The position numbers and the translations under genes are program-made. Below the pieces are notes generated by a model, which did no database searches, was not told the DNA's origin, and was given only the letters and a program-made list of their open reading frames with translations. This document shows positions 36,450 to 50,623 of a stretch of 64,000 bases of DNA, in pieces. Position 1 is the first letter of the stretch. Each line of letters starts with the position of its first letter. This stretch comes from Nissolia schottii (taxonomy: Eukaryota; Streptophyta; Magnoliopsida; Fabales; Fabaceae): NCBI GenBank assembly GCA_003254905.1, contig QANU01109758.1, positions 180,648 to 244,647 on the forward strand, in the 5' to 3' direction.

Positions 36450-39400
36450 TCACCGTATAAACTGACAGGACCCAGGAAATGATCTTGACAACCACAAGTG
36501 CTTCAATCTCACTACTAAAGCAAAGGCTCCATAGCATGGAACATTCAGCAAACCCATAGCAAAGTACCTAAAAAGCTCAACAATAGGGGCAGAGTTATGT
36601 AGCATCATCTAAATAGGTAAACTTAATTTACCTTAGATTAATTTCATATCAAATTGCTGCATTAAGTAAAAGTTAAGCATGCAACATTACACAATAAATT
36701 ATTCTTGCTTGCAATTTATTTACAGTTTGCTATATTTGAAGACCTTGACCAAAATTTCGTTAGAAAAAAAAATTCTAGTTTAATAGGTCACTATATTAAG
36801 GCAAGGCATATAACATCAGGCTTACATGTGAAAGGATAATTCTTTATTTTTATATGAATCTGTTTGAGTGGTGGTGACAAATAGAATTTAAGAACATACC
36901 ATAAGGGTGCATATGGGGATGACAAGTCAAGGAAAGGATATGGCCACCTGTGACAAAGGGTAGAAATAATAAACAGCAGCACAATCTTGTCAATTGAAAA
37001 GTGAAAAACTAAAAAATATAGGATAAATAATTTTACCAAAGTGAAACGCAAGCATGGACGATCCACTGGAAAATCACGTATATAGCAGTCAACAAGACAA
37101 AATATGCAAATCGGAACACTGGGAATCTCTGCATGTTTATGAAGGAATAGTCGTAATTTAGAACGAGATAATTAGGAGAAAAAAATATAATATAAACAAC
37201 ATGGAAAAGGAAAAGAAAAAAAAAAAAAAGAGAAAAGAAACTCACCATGCAATTTAATGCTGTGTCGCCAAGGAGGAAAAAGGCATTAACAGAGTGCATA
37301 CAAACATCAAACTGCAAATTGAAAAGTGCATACATTATCACATGAAAGAAAAAATATCTGGTAGCTAACAAAAGACCAACTTATTCTTCAAGAGCTAAAA
37401 GTGAAGAACATCTACATTTATTAGACCCCCATTAAGCTCTCACAACCTCATTGGCTTTTATCAAAGATTCAGAATTAAGGTATTTCAAACAAAAAGCCAC
37501 CCATTAATCACATAGATCATGAGATAATCAATGTTTAGCACAAGCAAGAAAGCACAAATTTTTTTTTTATGTTGATTGCATTTTCCAGATGAGTATTATA
37601 TAAAAGATAGAATTTATGGAAGCAAAACTTTTTATAATAAGAAATAGCAAAACTAGTCCCTCACATTTTCGGAAAATATGATAATGCCGCTTTCAAGGAC
37701 ACCAGTTGAAATATGGAGAACAGACCAACTAGGAGTAACACTTATATTCAATGGAAATCTCCAAATCGTTTTAATATTTGTATGAGAAACTAGGAAGGAA
37801 AGGTCACACAGTCTCCAACAATTTAATCTGTATATTAAATATAATGTATAACTTTCCCAGCCACAATGATAAATGACAGACCAGGGACAAAATTGATAAT
37901 ACTTACAAAGCCCAGCCTGAAATCTTTGGCGGTCATAAATGGATAAATAACGAGCCAGAATACAGAGTCGGTGAGCATTACAGCACCTGCACAAGTCTAT
38001 ACATTTGAAAGAAAATGAAATCAAATCAATAGATTGCCTCTCGAGTTTATCCAGTTAATAACAGAATGGAATCCAGTATGTATTACAGTGTTAATGGATA
38101 ATAAAAAATGTACATAATGTAAAAAAACACAACTGTATTACAGACTGCATCACAGCCTTTGACAAACTCCTTGCTATGGATATGATCATCTGCAAACCCC
38201 AATTTGATAAATAATAACCTTTACATGTGAACTTGTGCACTTAGCTCTACATAAAAACTATTAACAGGGACTTTTCAAACTAGGAGGTAATGGCTAATTG
38301 AATGAAGACCATGCTAAAGGTGAATATGTAGTTCTAGTCAAAGATAAAAGATAACATGGACTTTTGATTTAGCAACATTATAAATAATTATGCATATGAA
38401 CAAGGGAAAAAAAAAAATCTACAACAAAAAAAACATTAGAGAAAAACTTACCTGAAAAGTTATTTGAAAAATATAACCCCATACACCAGCAGTATTCTGA
38501 GTGTGAGATTCCTGATAGGCATCTGAATTCTTGATCAGTTCAGGCATGCCTACAGTCTCATCAAGTGTAGGAGCCACATAGCCTTGTTCTGCATCTACAT
38601 AAGCATGATTGACCGGGTTGCGCCCAAATTTATTGTGGTCAACGCAACATCCATATATGGATAAACAAGACCCAAGCTGAAATTGAAATTGAGAGCAGAT
38701 GTCACTTGCAGAAGATATGAACTGAAACATAGAAAATGACAGTTGACTGACAGGTTCATTTGTTTAATCTAAGAAGGATACAAACCTGCAAATTACCAAA
38801 TGTAATGTTATATGATCTAACTAGAGAAAACACCCCCTCCCCCTCGGGAATATCACCTCTCATGCGAAAATCTCTTATGATGTGGCCATGTGTAAATTTG
38901 CATTGTTGATCAAGAGTAGGGGCTCAACAAGAGCCCATGAGAGGGTCTGCTCAACAGTGAAAATTTACACATGACTGAAATTTTCAGATGACAGGATCCA
39001 TCCCCCCACCCCCCAAAAAAAACCCCAAAAAGACCCAAGAAATGCAATTGAGCTAGAGGTGTGAAGTATTACCCCAAAGTAAATAGTGACCAAAGTGAAG
39101 GTCCACCTGTTCACCAAAAAAAAGAATCATCATATTTATAGCCAAGGGAGTTGATTAAGATAGCAGTGCTTTATTGTAAGTCATAACAATCATTCATTGA
39201 CCCTTCTCTTCCACTTTTACTTTTTATCCCATGGGTATTGACAGCCCAATACAGTTGAGGCAAGCATCTCTACACCTATATAAAGCTGTTGAAGCATTTT
39301 TAACTTCCGTGATCACATTTCCCTTTTGTACCATAATTACCCTCCACTTAAAAAACTCATCCTGCCTTCACTAAAAATACCCTTTCGTAACATACAATCC

Positions 39401-40081
39401 CACCACTTGCAGTTTCAGCAGTTTCACGTACATTAACTGTCCACCCATTGCTCACTTGCCTTGTACCTTCCTCTTGCGATTTTCCATTCTCAATTCTTAT
39501 TGCGATTCTGATTCTCTCTTCCTATATTCCTCACTGCATTTTCAAATCTGATTGCAATTGCACACAAAAAACTTCTTTAATCTAGACTACTAATAAATGA
39601 GTTGCAACACTTTAACCGCTCCCTTTGGTCACATTTTCTTTCTCAATTTGATCCTTTCAAATGATTTAATTTACAAGCATCTTCCTTTTTAATCTATCTC
39701 ATCATTGAACGGTTGCATGCAAGACTAGAATATACAGGATATGAGTAATGTAGCTTACTGAGTGTAGAAGAAAAATATGCCGCCTCCATCATTAATCACA
39801 TTGAAAATGATCAAAACCACAAGCACAAGAAAAGAAATTATTCTATAAGCAAGCAACCAAGCTGGATGAATTTCTTTAAGACATGTATTCCATGATTCAT
39901 CCTCATATAGTGACCAAGCTGTTACTCGTCGCCTTTCTCCCCTCCTACTTCTTGATTTATTGAATTCTTCATACTTCCATATAAAAAATGACGCTGCAGC
40001 CATAGAGAATAAAACAAATAGTGCACAGAAGAAGAACCTCCAATTCAACCAGTAACTTAGGGTGTTAGTATGTTCTGCCAT
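36450..40081 (-). CDS. Rolling-stone-like multi-pass transmembrane protein
   Basis: Eight coding exons on the minus strand: 40081-39759, 39106-39073, 38676-38452, 37996-37907, 37311-37246, 37128-37037, 36947-36900, 36567-36450. They total 331 codons plus stop with GT-AG introns throughout. About seven hydrophobic segments are visible: residues 14-37, 73-95, 109-129, 195-214, 228-246, 252-275 and 293-312. A hydrophilic loop lies at about 130-185. The motifs NTLSYWLNWR, SLYEDESWNTCLKEIHPAWL and [20 protein letters not shown] are hallmarks of a plant family annotated as transmembrane or rolling-stone-like protein. The biochemical role is unknown. A leader intron is inferred between a donor at 40879 and an acceptor at 40111. 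The gene looks intact. Confidence 0.9.
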
Positions 40082-42180
40082 GGTGGACTACCAAGAATGG
40101 CTTGAGGAGCCTGTTAATGTTAAGAAAGTCATGAGTTACTTATACTTGCTTCATTAAATACACATTTGCCATATGTTTCTTAAATCTCTATGCTCTCAAT
40201 TTTAACAGATGCTATAAAGTCATGAGTTACTTATAATCGCTTCATTTAATACTTGTTCATGGTATGTTTCATAAATCTCTATGCACTCAATTTTAACAGA
40301 TACTATTCATGTTCATGTAGCAAATTAAGGATAGGAAAGAAAGGCACATTAACAGCAATAATAAGACGGTCCTCCCTCTATCCACAAAAAACACACATGC
40401 TCAGGTCATGTAAAGAGAGAAATAGACACAAGCACCGGAGAACAATGATGATTTAGTAAAGAGCATTACAAAATTCTCAAATTGAGCTCTTTCAGAACTT
40501 CCATTACAAATTAAAACCAAGCAATCAGAAAATTCAAACAAAGAGACACAGGATAATTTGAGAGAGTGAAAACTATTTGAAGCTAAAAAGAGCAATGCGT
40601 TTTAAAACTGATCACCAGAGCTTCCATTGCAAATACAATATCATTTATTGTTCTTGTAGAAGAATATAAGATTCAAATTGAGAAAAAGGAGCAAAAAAAA
40701 AAGAACTTCTCCATATAACAACCTTGCTCATCAATCTCAAAAGCCATTGAAACCCAGCTTCCTTAATTGAGATGGGTTTTCAACCAAATTCCCAAAAGTT
40801 CAAAACTTGGTCAAAATAAAGAAAAATCAAAAGATAATTCCAAATCCAAATAGAGAAAGAGAGGAATAGAAGCACTCACAGTTGGCAAGTAAAAGCAAGA
40901 GGGTGTAAGGGTCAGTGTTCAAAGCAGATGCTTTGGTTCTTCTTCCTTTTAATGTGGGTAGGTGAGGTATGAGAGAGAGAAAGAGGAGAAAGAGAAAGGA
41001 GAAAGCCTAGGATGTATGAGCAGGAACAGATGAATACCCAACGAACGAATTTGCTATAATAATGAGAAAGGGAGAATAGGTTTCATCGATGGAATCACTG
41101 ATCCGGAATCAAAACGAAATATGGTATCAGCAAAGCTTCATCAGAGAAAAACACAACACGCTTTCCCTCTGATACCATGCAATGATGTAAATGTGTTACT
41201 CCTCAAATCAACTAGTTTATTTTGAACTAATTTAATTATAGACAATATACAAGTCAACATGATAATGATAGTTTATATAAAATAAATAAATATACATAAA
41301 ATTTCTCAATTAATTATCTGATTTTCATACTTTTTTTAACCGGATGTGCAAAGTACAAAATATGATTGAAAAACATATGACAACATAAAATAGTTTTTTT
41401 TCATTCTTATTTAATTATGCTTTGTCGTGTTTTTTTCTTCATGAAACACTCAAATGTAGGCAATTTTCTAAATTAAGATTCAACTTGTAATTTGTGGCTT
41501 TGTATTATACTAACTCTTTATTGGTTGACAAGCTTTCACTTTATACATAATAATTAAACTCTATTAACTCCCTTGATAAAAAAAAATAATGTTATATCAT
41601 TAAATATATTTATTAAAAATAAATTAATATATTATTATATTTTATTTTAAATAAATTTTAGTTTATTTATTAAAATATTTATTTGTCTTATTTATTAAAT
41701 TTTTATTTTATTTTTAACTTGTAAATAAATATATCACCTTTATACCTTGGGAACATATTTAAAAATATAATAGATAATATAATCTTTTGCTTATTCGTTT
41801 ATCGGTTTAAGGTTGCGTGACCTTTTTGTCATTGCTTGTCACTGTGCAAATTGTGAAACTTTGTTACGTATTGGAAGATGGATTTGGTGAGTGGGGTGGC
41901 GGCACACGGATGGAGCGTGCCATCTCTAGCGAACCAGAGAGTGCCACCGAATCAGGGGTCTTAGGGGACCAATTTGGACATCTACAAAAAAGAATGCTAC
42001 ATGTTTTTCTTGCTTCAACACTTTGAAAGTTGAATTGTTGAAAAATGAATAAAGTTATGCTTGTTCTTTTATCATTTATTATTGTTGAAAAATGGATCTA
42101 AGCAGAGAATGGATCATATAATGTTTCTGAACAAATAATAAAACAATTAATGAATTCCAGTTAAAAAGAAGGGCGTCTCC
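40082..42180. other. 5' leader and promoter of the membrane-protein gene; AT-rich spacer
   Basis: The untranslated leader is inferred at 40082-40110 and from 40880 upstream. 41190-41790 is very AT-rich. The open frame at 41817-42026 has no recognisable domain. No further gene seen. Confidence 0.5.
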
Positions 42181-42192
42181 AATTTTTGCTTC

Positions 42193-42825
<633 letters not shown>

Positions 42826-44155
42826 TTCGGTTAGGGTTTGATTATCGGAACTGTCATTTTTTTTATATTTTAAATTTGAAATTTTTGGATTTTGGATTTT
42901 GGATTTTGGATTAGTGGTGTTTAGACAATGCTGGTTTGGTTATAATAACCCTTATTTTGCTGTTTCTGTGAACACAATTTCGCTTCGGTTAATTTATGAT
43001 TCGGTTTATGGCACTGTTACTAGTTTGGTATAGCACTAGATCATCTGAAGCTAGTGTGTTATCATTCTTCTTGGAATGATTTTGTGCTATGGTGTTTTTG
43101 AAGTAGCCGATTTGGATCGTGACCTGAAACATGTTTCACTCTTGGGGGTGAAGCTGCTTCTTATTCCTCTAGTTCGGATTTGTTGGACTGTCCTGTTTGA
43201 TCACATCTGGTTGATTTATGAAGAGGATTGTTGATGATTCTCTAGAATAAGATTTAGATTAAGCTTATTGCTTCTGTTTTCTCTTTGTAACGCCTCTGAT
43301 GGTGTTCTTTGATTGGGGTTATCGTTGCCCATAGCGTATGAAATATTCTGTAGAGGACCCCTTGTATTAAATCCATCCCTGCCTGTACATACATTTCTGA
43401 GTTTATCTGATTTTCAATTCCATTCTGTCTAGCGCTACATGTACCAAGGGAAGGGTGGAATCCAAAAAATTCCAGTACCCTTGATCTTGAATGTGCCATA
43501 ACGGCTGTAGCCAAATCAATTTCGATTACGGAAGCTATCTGGCCGGTTGTTGTGACTCTGTCAATAAATCTGCTTACCGAGCTTCTCACATTCCTTTTCC
43601 CTGCAACCTCTGTACTCTGCCAAGATATTGTTGCAGCAGGTTTGCGTTTCCTACTGTTTAGAGTAGATATTACCCATTTGGGCCAAAATAAAATGACAGA
43701 TTCTTAGAAAACCATACACTAAACGAAAGATCCATTATTCGAACATAACTCCTGCTTGATGAAATTGTGCTTGAAATTTATTCAGTTGTCCAGTTAAACT
43801 AAATGGTTTGATAAAACCTACATTGGTCATGTATAGTTTATTCTAATTGTATGGGCTCACAACCTTTTCTCCTCCGATACGCTGGCAAGGTTTTGTTTTG
43901 TTCTGAACGCTGTTTGTTTTGAGAAATGTTTGAGAAATGGGTTTTCATTTTGTACGGGGTAGCTGATAGCCGTATGAACGTGATTCCCAGAGTTAATAAA
44001 TCTCTCAGGGACATAATTCCTATCGGATGCCAGAAACGTGGTTAACCATTGAGTGAAATCTCACTGGGCCTACATCTTATTGGAATTTTGTTCAATCGCA
44101 TGTGACGTAAGTACTGTGTTTTGTAAACAACTCATTTTTTTTTTTATGTTTGGAC
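42826..44155. other. 3' flank of the ubiquitin fusion gene; no further gene seen
   Basis: A short tandem run of TTTTGGA lies at about 42884-42912 in the 3' untranslated region. A minus-strand open frame (43254-43589) and a plus-strand stretch around 43480-43580 have no domain I recognise. Confidence 0.5.
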
Positions 44156-44159
44156 GTAA

Positions 44160-45090
44160 GGGTCCAATTTAGTCTTTATATCAAACATTGCGGGTCAATT
44201 TGCTCTTTAATAAAATGAAAGTTCATGTTTGTCCACGATATTTTTAAATGTGGGCTAAATTAGTCCTTTATCCTATTAAATTTCCAAACTACCTCTCCTT
44301 AACCCACTACATTTCAAAATCATCTCAACCACTTCTTCTTTCATCCCTACCACCAACACTTCCCAGNCACCACCGTCACCACACCCTCCCTTGCCCCTAC
44401 AAAACCCTTATCCCACCCACTTTCAATTTGACTGCCCCGCTCTAATATAAGATGCACTTTACTTTTGACTTGTACATCAACTCACATCTACACAGAAGCA
44501 ACATAGTAATTAAGATTCTGGGGGTTTTGAATCATTTAAAATTACATTTATCGTAGTTCAATTAAAGAAATCCATTTCCTGGATCAATAATAACAAGCTA
44601 GTTTTACATATCGGAATATATGAAATTCAGCAGCTAGGTCTCGTCATCATATATTATAGAAAATTTATCATATTTGCAAGTAAATGCAACACATGCAGTT
44701 ATCGACCTCTTGGCTGAAATTCAATAGCTATGCGTCTAAAACTTAGATGTTTTGAAGTCATTTTTACTCAAGTCAAAATTGGGATAGGGGTTCTTGTCTA
44801 GGGGCAGGGGAGGGTGTGGTTGGCTGTGGTGGAAGTGGAGGAGATGGGGTCATGCTGTGGTGGTGGCTGTGAGGTGTTGTCGGTAGGGGTGAAGCTAAGA
44901 GTGGGTGGGGGAAGAAGAAAAGGGAGGGTAGTTTGGGGTTTTGATGGGACGAGTGATTAATTTGATCACGTTAAAAAAAAATATGAGACTAATAAGGACC
45001 TTAATTTTTATTAGGGAGTAGATTGGCGCAGGACTAAAGTGGATTTTTATTTGAGGTGAAATTGGATCTTTACTATTTGGTTTGGTCCAA
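44160..45090. repeat. Large fold-back element with about 260-300-bp inverted arms
   Basis: The left arm (about 44160-44420) pairs with the inverse of the right arm (about 44780-45090). Both contain GGTCCAATTT-like ends, a CACCACACCCTCCC block and CCCTTATCCCA or CCCCTATCCCA. The spacer is about 360 bp. A single N (44367) lies in the left arm. No coding capacity was recognised; this is probably a palindromic non-autonomous transposon. Confidence 0.65.
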
Positions 45091-45724
45091 TATTATTTGG
45101 TCAGCACAATCTGGGCCCAACTAAATGTTGGAACGCTAAGCCATAACTGCCCATACAAATGCTTTTTCGGGCATTAAAAGACATGTAGCCCAAATATATT
45201 TGATGAATGGGTGTGCTACCTGAACAATAAAAAACATTCGTCTTATCATGTGCTCATAATATAAGACTTTTGAAGTAATTAGAGTAAGATTCAACTACTT
45301 TTTCTCACTCACTTTCATCATTTTTATTTGTCACTTTCATTATTTTGATATATTCATAAATTAATGTATTTAGACATAATTGTCCCTTGATACATTAAAT
45401 TTTTAATACATTAACTTTTTAATGTACCTAAAAAGTGAAAATGGTAGATAAAAATGACGTGTAATAAAACATGATTAAATGTCAGTACACAAATTAATCT
45501 CTTATTTATATACGTCATTTATTTCATATTAGTTGTCCACTTTTTTCTTTAATGTGGGTGTTAAGAAAATTAATAGAAAATCTGAAAGTAAGAAAAAAAA
45601 TTGATATTTATATATTTATAGGATTTTGCTAAGAGAAATATTTTAAAATTTTAATGTATTTAATGCATTAAAATGTTAAAAAAATGTTAAGAAACGACGT
45701 CTCATTATAAAAATTTCATAGGGA

Positions 45725-46090
45725 ATTCGGGCCTGACTTGTGTGGAAGAGCTAGTTCGGTGGGATGGTGGTGTTTGGTTGTTCAGTTTCCATAGTTCTAT
45801 TGCCATAAATAACAACTTGATGGCGGAGGTTTTGGCAGTCTACCTAGTTGGTGTGGGAGAAAGGTCACCGGAAAGTTGTTAGCGAAGCAGATTGTTCGGA
45901 AGTTGTTCGCCTCATCGATGCTAATATTTCTCCTTTCATGCGGTGTATGCAATGGTTATGGATATTTGGGATTGGCTCAACAAGGATTGGGTGGCTTCTA
46001 TTCATCATGTCCTGTGCGAGGCTAATTCGAGTGTTGATTTCTTAGCTACGATGGAGGCTAGAGAGACTAATTGTATGGTTATTTTTTAGG
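45725..46090 (+). pseudogene. RNase H (RVT_3-type) pseudogene fragment, probably LINE-derived
   Basis: One plus-strand frame gives GLTCVEELVRWDGGVWLF then NNNLMAEVLAVYL, matching the start of the RVT_3 RNase H fold. Other frames give DIWDWLNKDWVASIHHVL and EANSSVDFLA, the domain's C-terminal end. At least two frame changes interrupt it, and it is followed by a short A run near 46178. The reverse transcriptase part is absent, as expected for a 5'-truncated LINE. Confidence 0.6.
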
Positions 46091-47432
46091 AGCCTCCTAT
46101 CAATCCCTTCCTTCAAAATGATCATATGGGATCTATCCACTTAATGGTGTAGCACTTTTAAAATTCTTCTGAAGCAAAAAAAAAAAAAAACATATTGATG
46201 TCACAAGTCTATCTCATGAACGCTTACAAATAATTATCATAATATCATTTTTCTAATATTTTTATCAACATGTTTGATTTTTGTGGTGCAAGCCATTAAA
46301 ATTAATTTTGGGTTGGTAGAAGTGAGATATAAAAAATTTTCATTTGTCTATAATCGAAAGTTGTAACTACACCTTACCAACTAATAGCAATGCTTTTTGT
46401 AGTTTTCTAGTTTAAATGGAAGGTTGGACACTAGTAAAGAGTGCTACATGTAACAATTTTTGGACAACGTGTAAATAACTATTTGACAAAAGCATGGTCC
46501 TACTAAAAATTGTTGTAACTTGTAAATGTAATGTTCCCCTTAAACTTTTAAATAAAACAGGAAGAAGAGAAAAACAAAAAGAAGAAAGTAAAATTGTATA
46601 TGCATAAGATAATGTTACAGTCTTTTGTACTGCTAGAAAGTGTGTGGGTACTGTTTTTTGTTTTGTAGGGCAGATATCTCTCTCTCTCTTCAGTTTGGCA
46701 TGTGTGGTTGGCATATTTGTGTTTGTTCTGTCCTCTATGGTTCAAACTGGTTCAGAAAATATAATACTTAACACCACAAATGAGCATGCACCTCATCAAT
46801 TTCCTATAATCTCAAACCCTTCAAAGTATGCATAGAATTGGCAAACCAGGTTGTTGGAAACTTTTTGATTCCGACTTCAATGGACCAACAGTGACACCTC
46901 AGTGTGTCACTGCACATGGCTTAATGATCTGATAGTTGACCAAACCCATTTTAAGTTCAAACTTCAAGAGTAATTCAAAGAAAATACTAGTTCATTTCTT
47001 GAGGTTCATCTCAAAACCTCAATTGAGTCTTGTTGCTTTTGTAGTAACTTGTGCAATGAAATTGGTGCATACCTTTCCACTTTGTTGTAGAAAGCAAAAG
47101 TTTCTGTGAGTCTTTTGGTTTATGTGCAATGACAGACAGCTTTTAGTTGAGTTGAATTCACATGAAAACGTATTCAAAAGTAGATGGCTTTTCTTCCCCT
47201 TTTAGAGTGAGTAAAAAAGCTGGAGTCGATCAGATAAAAAGTAAACTCATGCTGTCATTTGATAGTAAATTACTCTCACTCATTTTTTTTTTTTTCCTAA
47301 GAAAATTTAGTATGGTCCAGTAATCAATCATTTGCTCATGCTATTGTATTTGCTTCACTACACATAGGGGGCACTAGTCTTGTACTTCAGCAAAATGTTG
47401 CTTGGTATAGGAGGAAATCAGAATTACAGTCT
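46091..47432. other. Intergenic sequence, no gene seen
   Basis: Contains short TC runs (about 46676-46690). No domain or exon recognised. Confidence 0.6.
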
Positions 47433-47444
47433 TTTCATGAGATG

Positions 47445-47637
47445 CCAACAATTGGTTAAGGTTCGGGCTCTTACCCCAAAAGGGTGAGGGTTCGACTCGC
47501 ACTAACTGATGTAAGGACTTTATTGGTTGGTGATCTGTAAAGAAAGAAGTTGGAGACATGTCCTGATATCCTAATTTTGGCGGAATATTGATGCCTACCT
47601 CTCCTAAACCTTTACTCATCAAAACAAAAAATAAGCA
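47445..47637 (+). mobile_element. tRNA-derived SINE (193 bp) with 12-bp target duplication
   Basis: A box A-like TGGTTAAGGTT (about 47453) and box B GGTTCGACTCG (about 47489) stand about 36 bp apart, as in tRNA-derived SINEs. An A-rich tail (AAAACAAAAAATAAG) ends the element. It is flanked by TTTCATGAGATG (47433-47444) and TTTCATAAGATG (47638-47649), 11 of 12 identical, as expected for target-primed integration. The sequence does not fold as a functional tRNA gene by eye. Confidence 0.8.
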
Positions 47638-47649
47638 TTTCATAAGATG

Positions 47650-49568
47650 TACCGTTAAAAAGTTCAATTTCTTTTTATTAAAAATGTAAAATTTTTGAGA
47701 AATGGTGTTCGCACATTATCAACATATGTCTGACACTTTTAAAGTTTTAACCATTGATGTGTATGAAAAAGTTAAAAGACAAAATGTTAGTGTTTTAATT
47801 CTTTGATGGGATGAGAAATTAAGACATATGTCCCATAACTATGTACAAATAATATAGCCCAAAACTTTCCATCATCCTAAGAATGTTTGACTTTCACTCT
47901 TATTGCTTTAAAATCTGTATATAAATTAAACTCATAGGTACATCATTTTCATTCAAAGCATCCACTTCCATCAAAAGATTTCCCAAAACTAAAAGAATCT
48001 TTGAAATAGGAGTGCAAATGATAAATGAACAGGGCAAAAACATGGGCCACCAATTTAGGGTTGAGGGCAGAAAAGGCCAAAAAAATATACACAATCAAGG
48101 TGTGCTTAGAAAATAAGAATAATAATTGCAAGGACATCTTTATCTTAACATGTTACAAAAAAAACGACTTAGAAAAAAAATAATGCAGCAAGTAGATGTG
48201 TATATATGCGGGTCTTGATTCCCACCAACCACACACACAGCTTCATTCATTTTGTTTTGTAGGACATGGCCATTGGCCCCATTGAATATGACATTTTGAC
48301 ATCTAATTTTTAATTTAATTTTTTTTTTTCACAAAATTGGATCTTTGTGGAAAGAACTAGTCCTAGTCAACCAAAATAGATAGTAGGGACTAGCCTTCTA
48401 TGGGAATAGGGGTTGCCAACGTTAGTTGTCTGCAATAAAGGAGCAAGGCCAATTTTCATAACAAAATTGAATGCAATAGGGCTCATGAAATAAAATCTGA
48501 TCCACATTTAAGATGTGTTAAACAGTTTCTTTGTCAATTCCCTGATAACAAGTTTTGGTATTGATAGTTTCACTTGATATGTGCCTACATGAAGTTTGAA
48601 TACTCCTAAATGGTTGCCATAATTGTATTTAGAGTTAGAATATTATCAAAGTTATATTGAATTTGATTTCTAATTTTGTATGGCTATGCAAGATAGATTT
48701 GCACTGGTTTTTTTTTTTCTTCCATTTTTTGTTGAGTGAATACTGACCCTTTGATCATGTTAACCTCTCTAAATCCAACTCATCTCTGCTATCTCACATG
48801 GGAAGGAGTTAAGGAAACTGCAGAAAAAAAGGGGTTTGAATGAAAATTTTGATAAGGGTGGTCAATTCCTAGCTCAATTAAATGTGAAAAGAAAAACAGA
48901 TGGGAAGTGACACAGAAACTAGGGACATGAACCCTTTTTTTATTTCTTTCTTTCCAATCGGTCAATTTATTTTTCTGCCTATCAGTGAAAGACAAATCCT
49001 AAGATGCTGCTTTACCTTCTAGTATTGTGGAAATTTTTTTTTTCTTTTTCCTGCACTTTCATTTTCATCTAGGACAGAGAGTTAGGAGAGTGTAAATAAA
49101 AGAGAAAACAACAGATGAAACAAAAAAGTACTCAAGTCATTCTGCAAAAAGTGCCATAGAACTTTGGGCCACTGCAATCTAAGTAGAAGTTTTGCCAGTG
49201 ACAAAATAATAATGTTTTCAATCAAATAGGTAAAAATAAATAAATATCATGAACCTTCTTCTAAGGGGTGTCTCTGTAATTTGATGCCTAACTCATAAAT
49301 ACTAAGAAGGTTGAAAAAAATAAAGTTAATAAAAAGAAAAAAAAAAGTCTCACTATCCTTAGCATGAATGAATGTTGGGAGTGGTTTCCGGCAATGAAAA
49401 TCACCATAACTATCTCATATACCACAAATCATTAAAGTTAAAGATGATGATGATTGATTATGAGTGTTCCAATTTCAACTATAAAGGCTTCCCTTGTGTC
49501 AAAAAAAGAGCTTATACATTTTCGCACTGTCTACCTCTCTTTCTCTCCCTCCATCACAGAATTCAGAT
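47650..49568. other. Upstream region of the INO-type gene; no other gene seen
   Basis: Promoter-side sequence with one copy of a direct repeat (48697-48835) and a pyrimidine-rich CT tract just before the start codon (about 49528-49551). No exon recognised. Confidence 0.5.
48697..48835 (+). repeat. Direct repeat copy 1, upstream of the INO-type gene
   Basis: Shares an ordered series of matches with 52511-52635: ATTTGCACT-GTTTTT, CCTGATCA-like, TCCAACTCATCT, TATC(T)CACATGGG and GAAACTGCAGAAAA. The copies lie about 3.8 kb apart in the same orientation and have diverged with small indels. Confidence 0.75.
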
Positions 49569-50577
49569 ATGTCAACACTTAGCCATCTTTTTGATCTCCC
49601 AGAGCAGATATGTTATGTGCAATGTGGATTCTGCACCACCATCTTAATGGTACACACACTTGTTTAGTTCATCATTTGGTTTTAAATTTCAACACACTTT
49701 GTTTGTTTGTTTGTTTGTTTCCAATTATATTCAATTATGACGGTGGCAGGTAAGTGTTCCATGCAGCAGCTTGTCAATGGTGGTGACAGTGAGATGTGGC
49801 CACTGCACAAGCCTCTTCACAGTTAACATGATGAAAACTTCTTTTCTCCCTTTGCACCTTTTTGCTTCTCTCACTCATCATCATGATCTTGATCAGGTCT
49901 GATTCTTAGTGAGTCCAATTATGTGTTTAAAATTAGATCATTTTATTTTTATTGACTTTTTTAAACATCAAATTCATTTTGTGATTGTCCTCACTTTTCA
50001 GCCAAAGGAAGAGGATGCAAACAACAATTTGAACACTTGCCACAGTGCATCCTTGATGACATACTATTCTGATTGTGAGGATGAGGATGTGATTCCAATT
50101 AACAATGTTGTGAATAAACGTATGTAACACACACTGGTAACTTTGTTAATAATAAAATAAAAATGAAATGAATGAAGCAAGTTTTGTTTATTATTTCATT
50201 TCTTATGACCTCGTTTATTTTATGGCTTCATCATAATTATTGTGCAGCCCCAGAGAAGAGACAAAGAACTCCATCAGCTTATAACCGCTTCATCAAGTAA
50301 TGTGTTTTTTTCACTAAACCAAGTTTTGTGTATGTGCCATGAACTTCAAACTATGTATTATAATAATGTTTGTATTGGTTCAATGCAGAGAAGAGATCAA
50401 AAGGCTAAAGGCTGAAAACCCTGATATGGCCCACAAGGAAGCTTTCAGTACAGCTGCAAAAAATGTACAGTTTAATTTTTATTTATTTGTATTTTTTTTA
50501 TTTTTAAAGATGCTTATTATTGGCTCAACCGAACTAACTTAACAAAATTTGGAAGCTTTTAAAGATTGGTGAACAAG

Positions 50578-50623
<46 letters not shown>

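Noticed and set aside
41168-41190. CTCTGATACCA on the plus strand, resembling an inverted copia primer-binding site
   Set aside because: No LTR end structure or element body identified next to it, and it is only an 11-base match.
43254-43589. 111-residue minus-strand frame after the ubiquitin fusion gene
   Set aside because: No recognisable domain or splice context; probably chance within 3' flanking DNA.
47450-47500. Possible tRNA gene (box A and box B present)
   Set aside because: No tRNA cloverleaf by eye, A-rich tail and target duplication present; better explained as a SINE.
49372-49647. 91-residue plus-strand frame overlapping the first INO exon
   Set aside because: It is in a different frame from the zinc-finger-coding exon and has no family resemblance.
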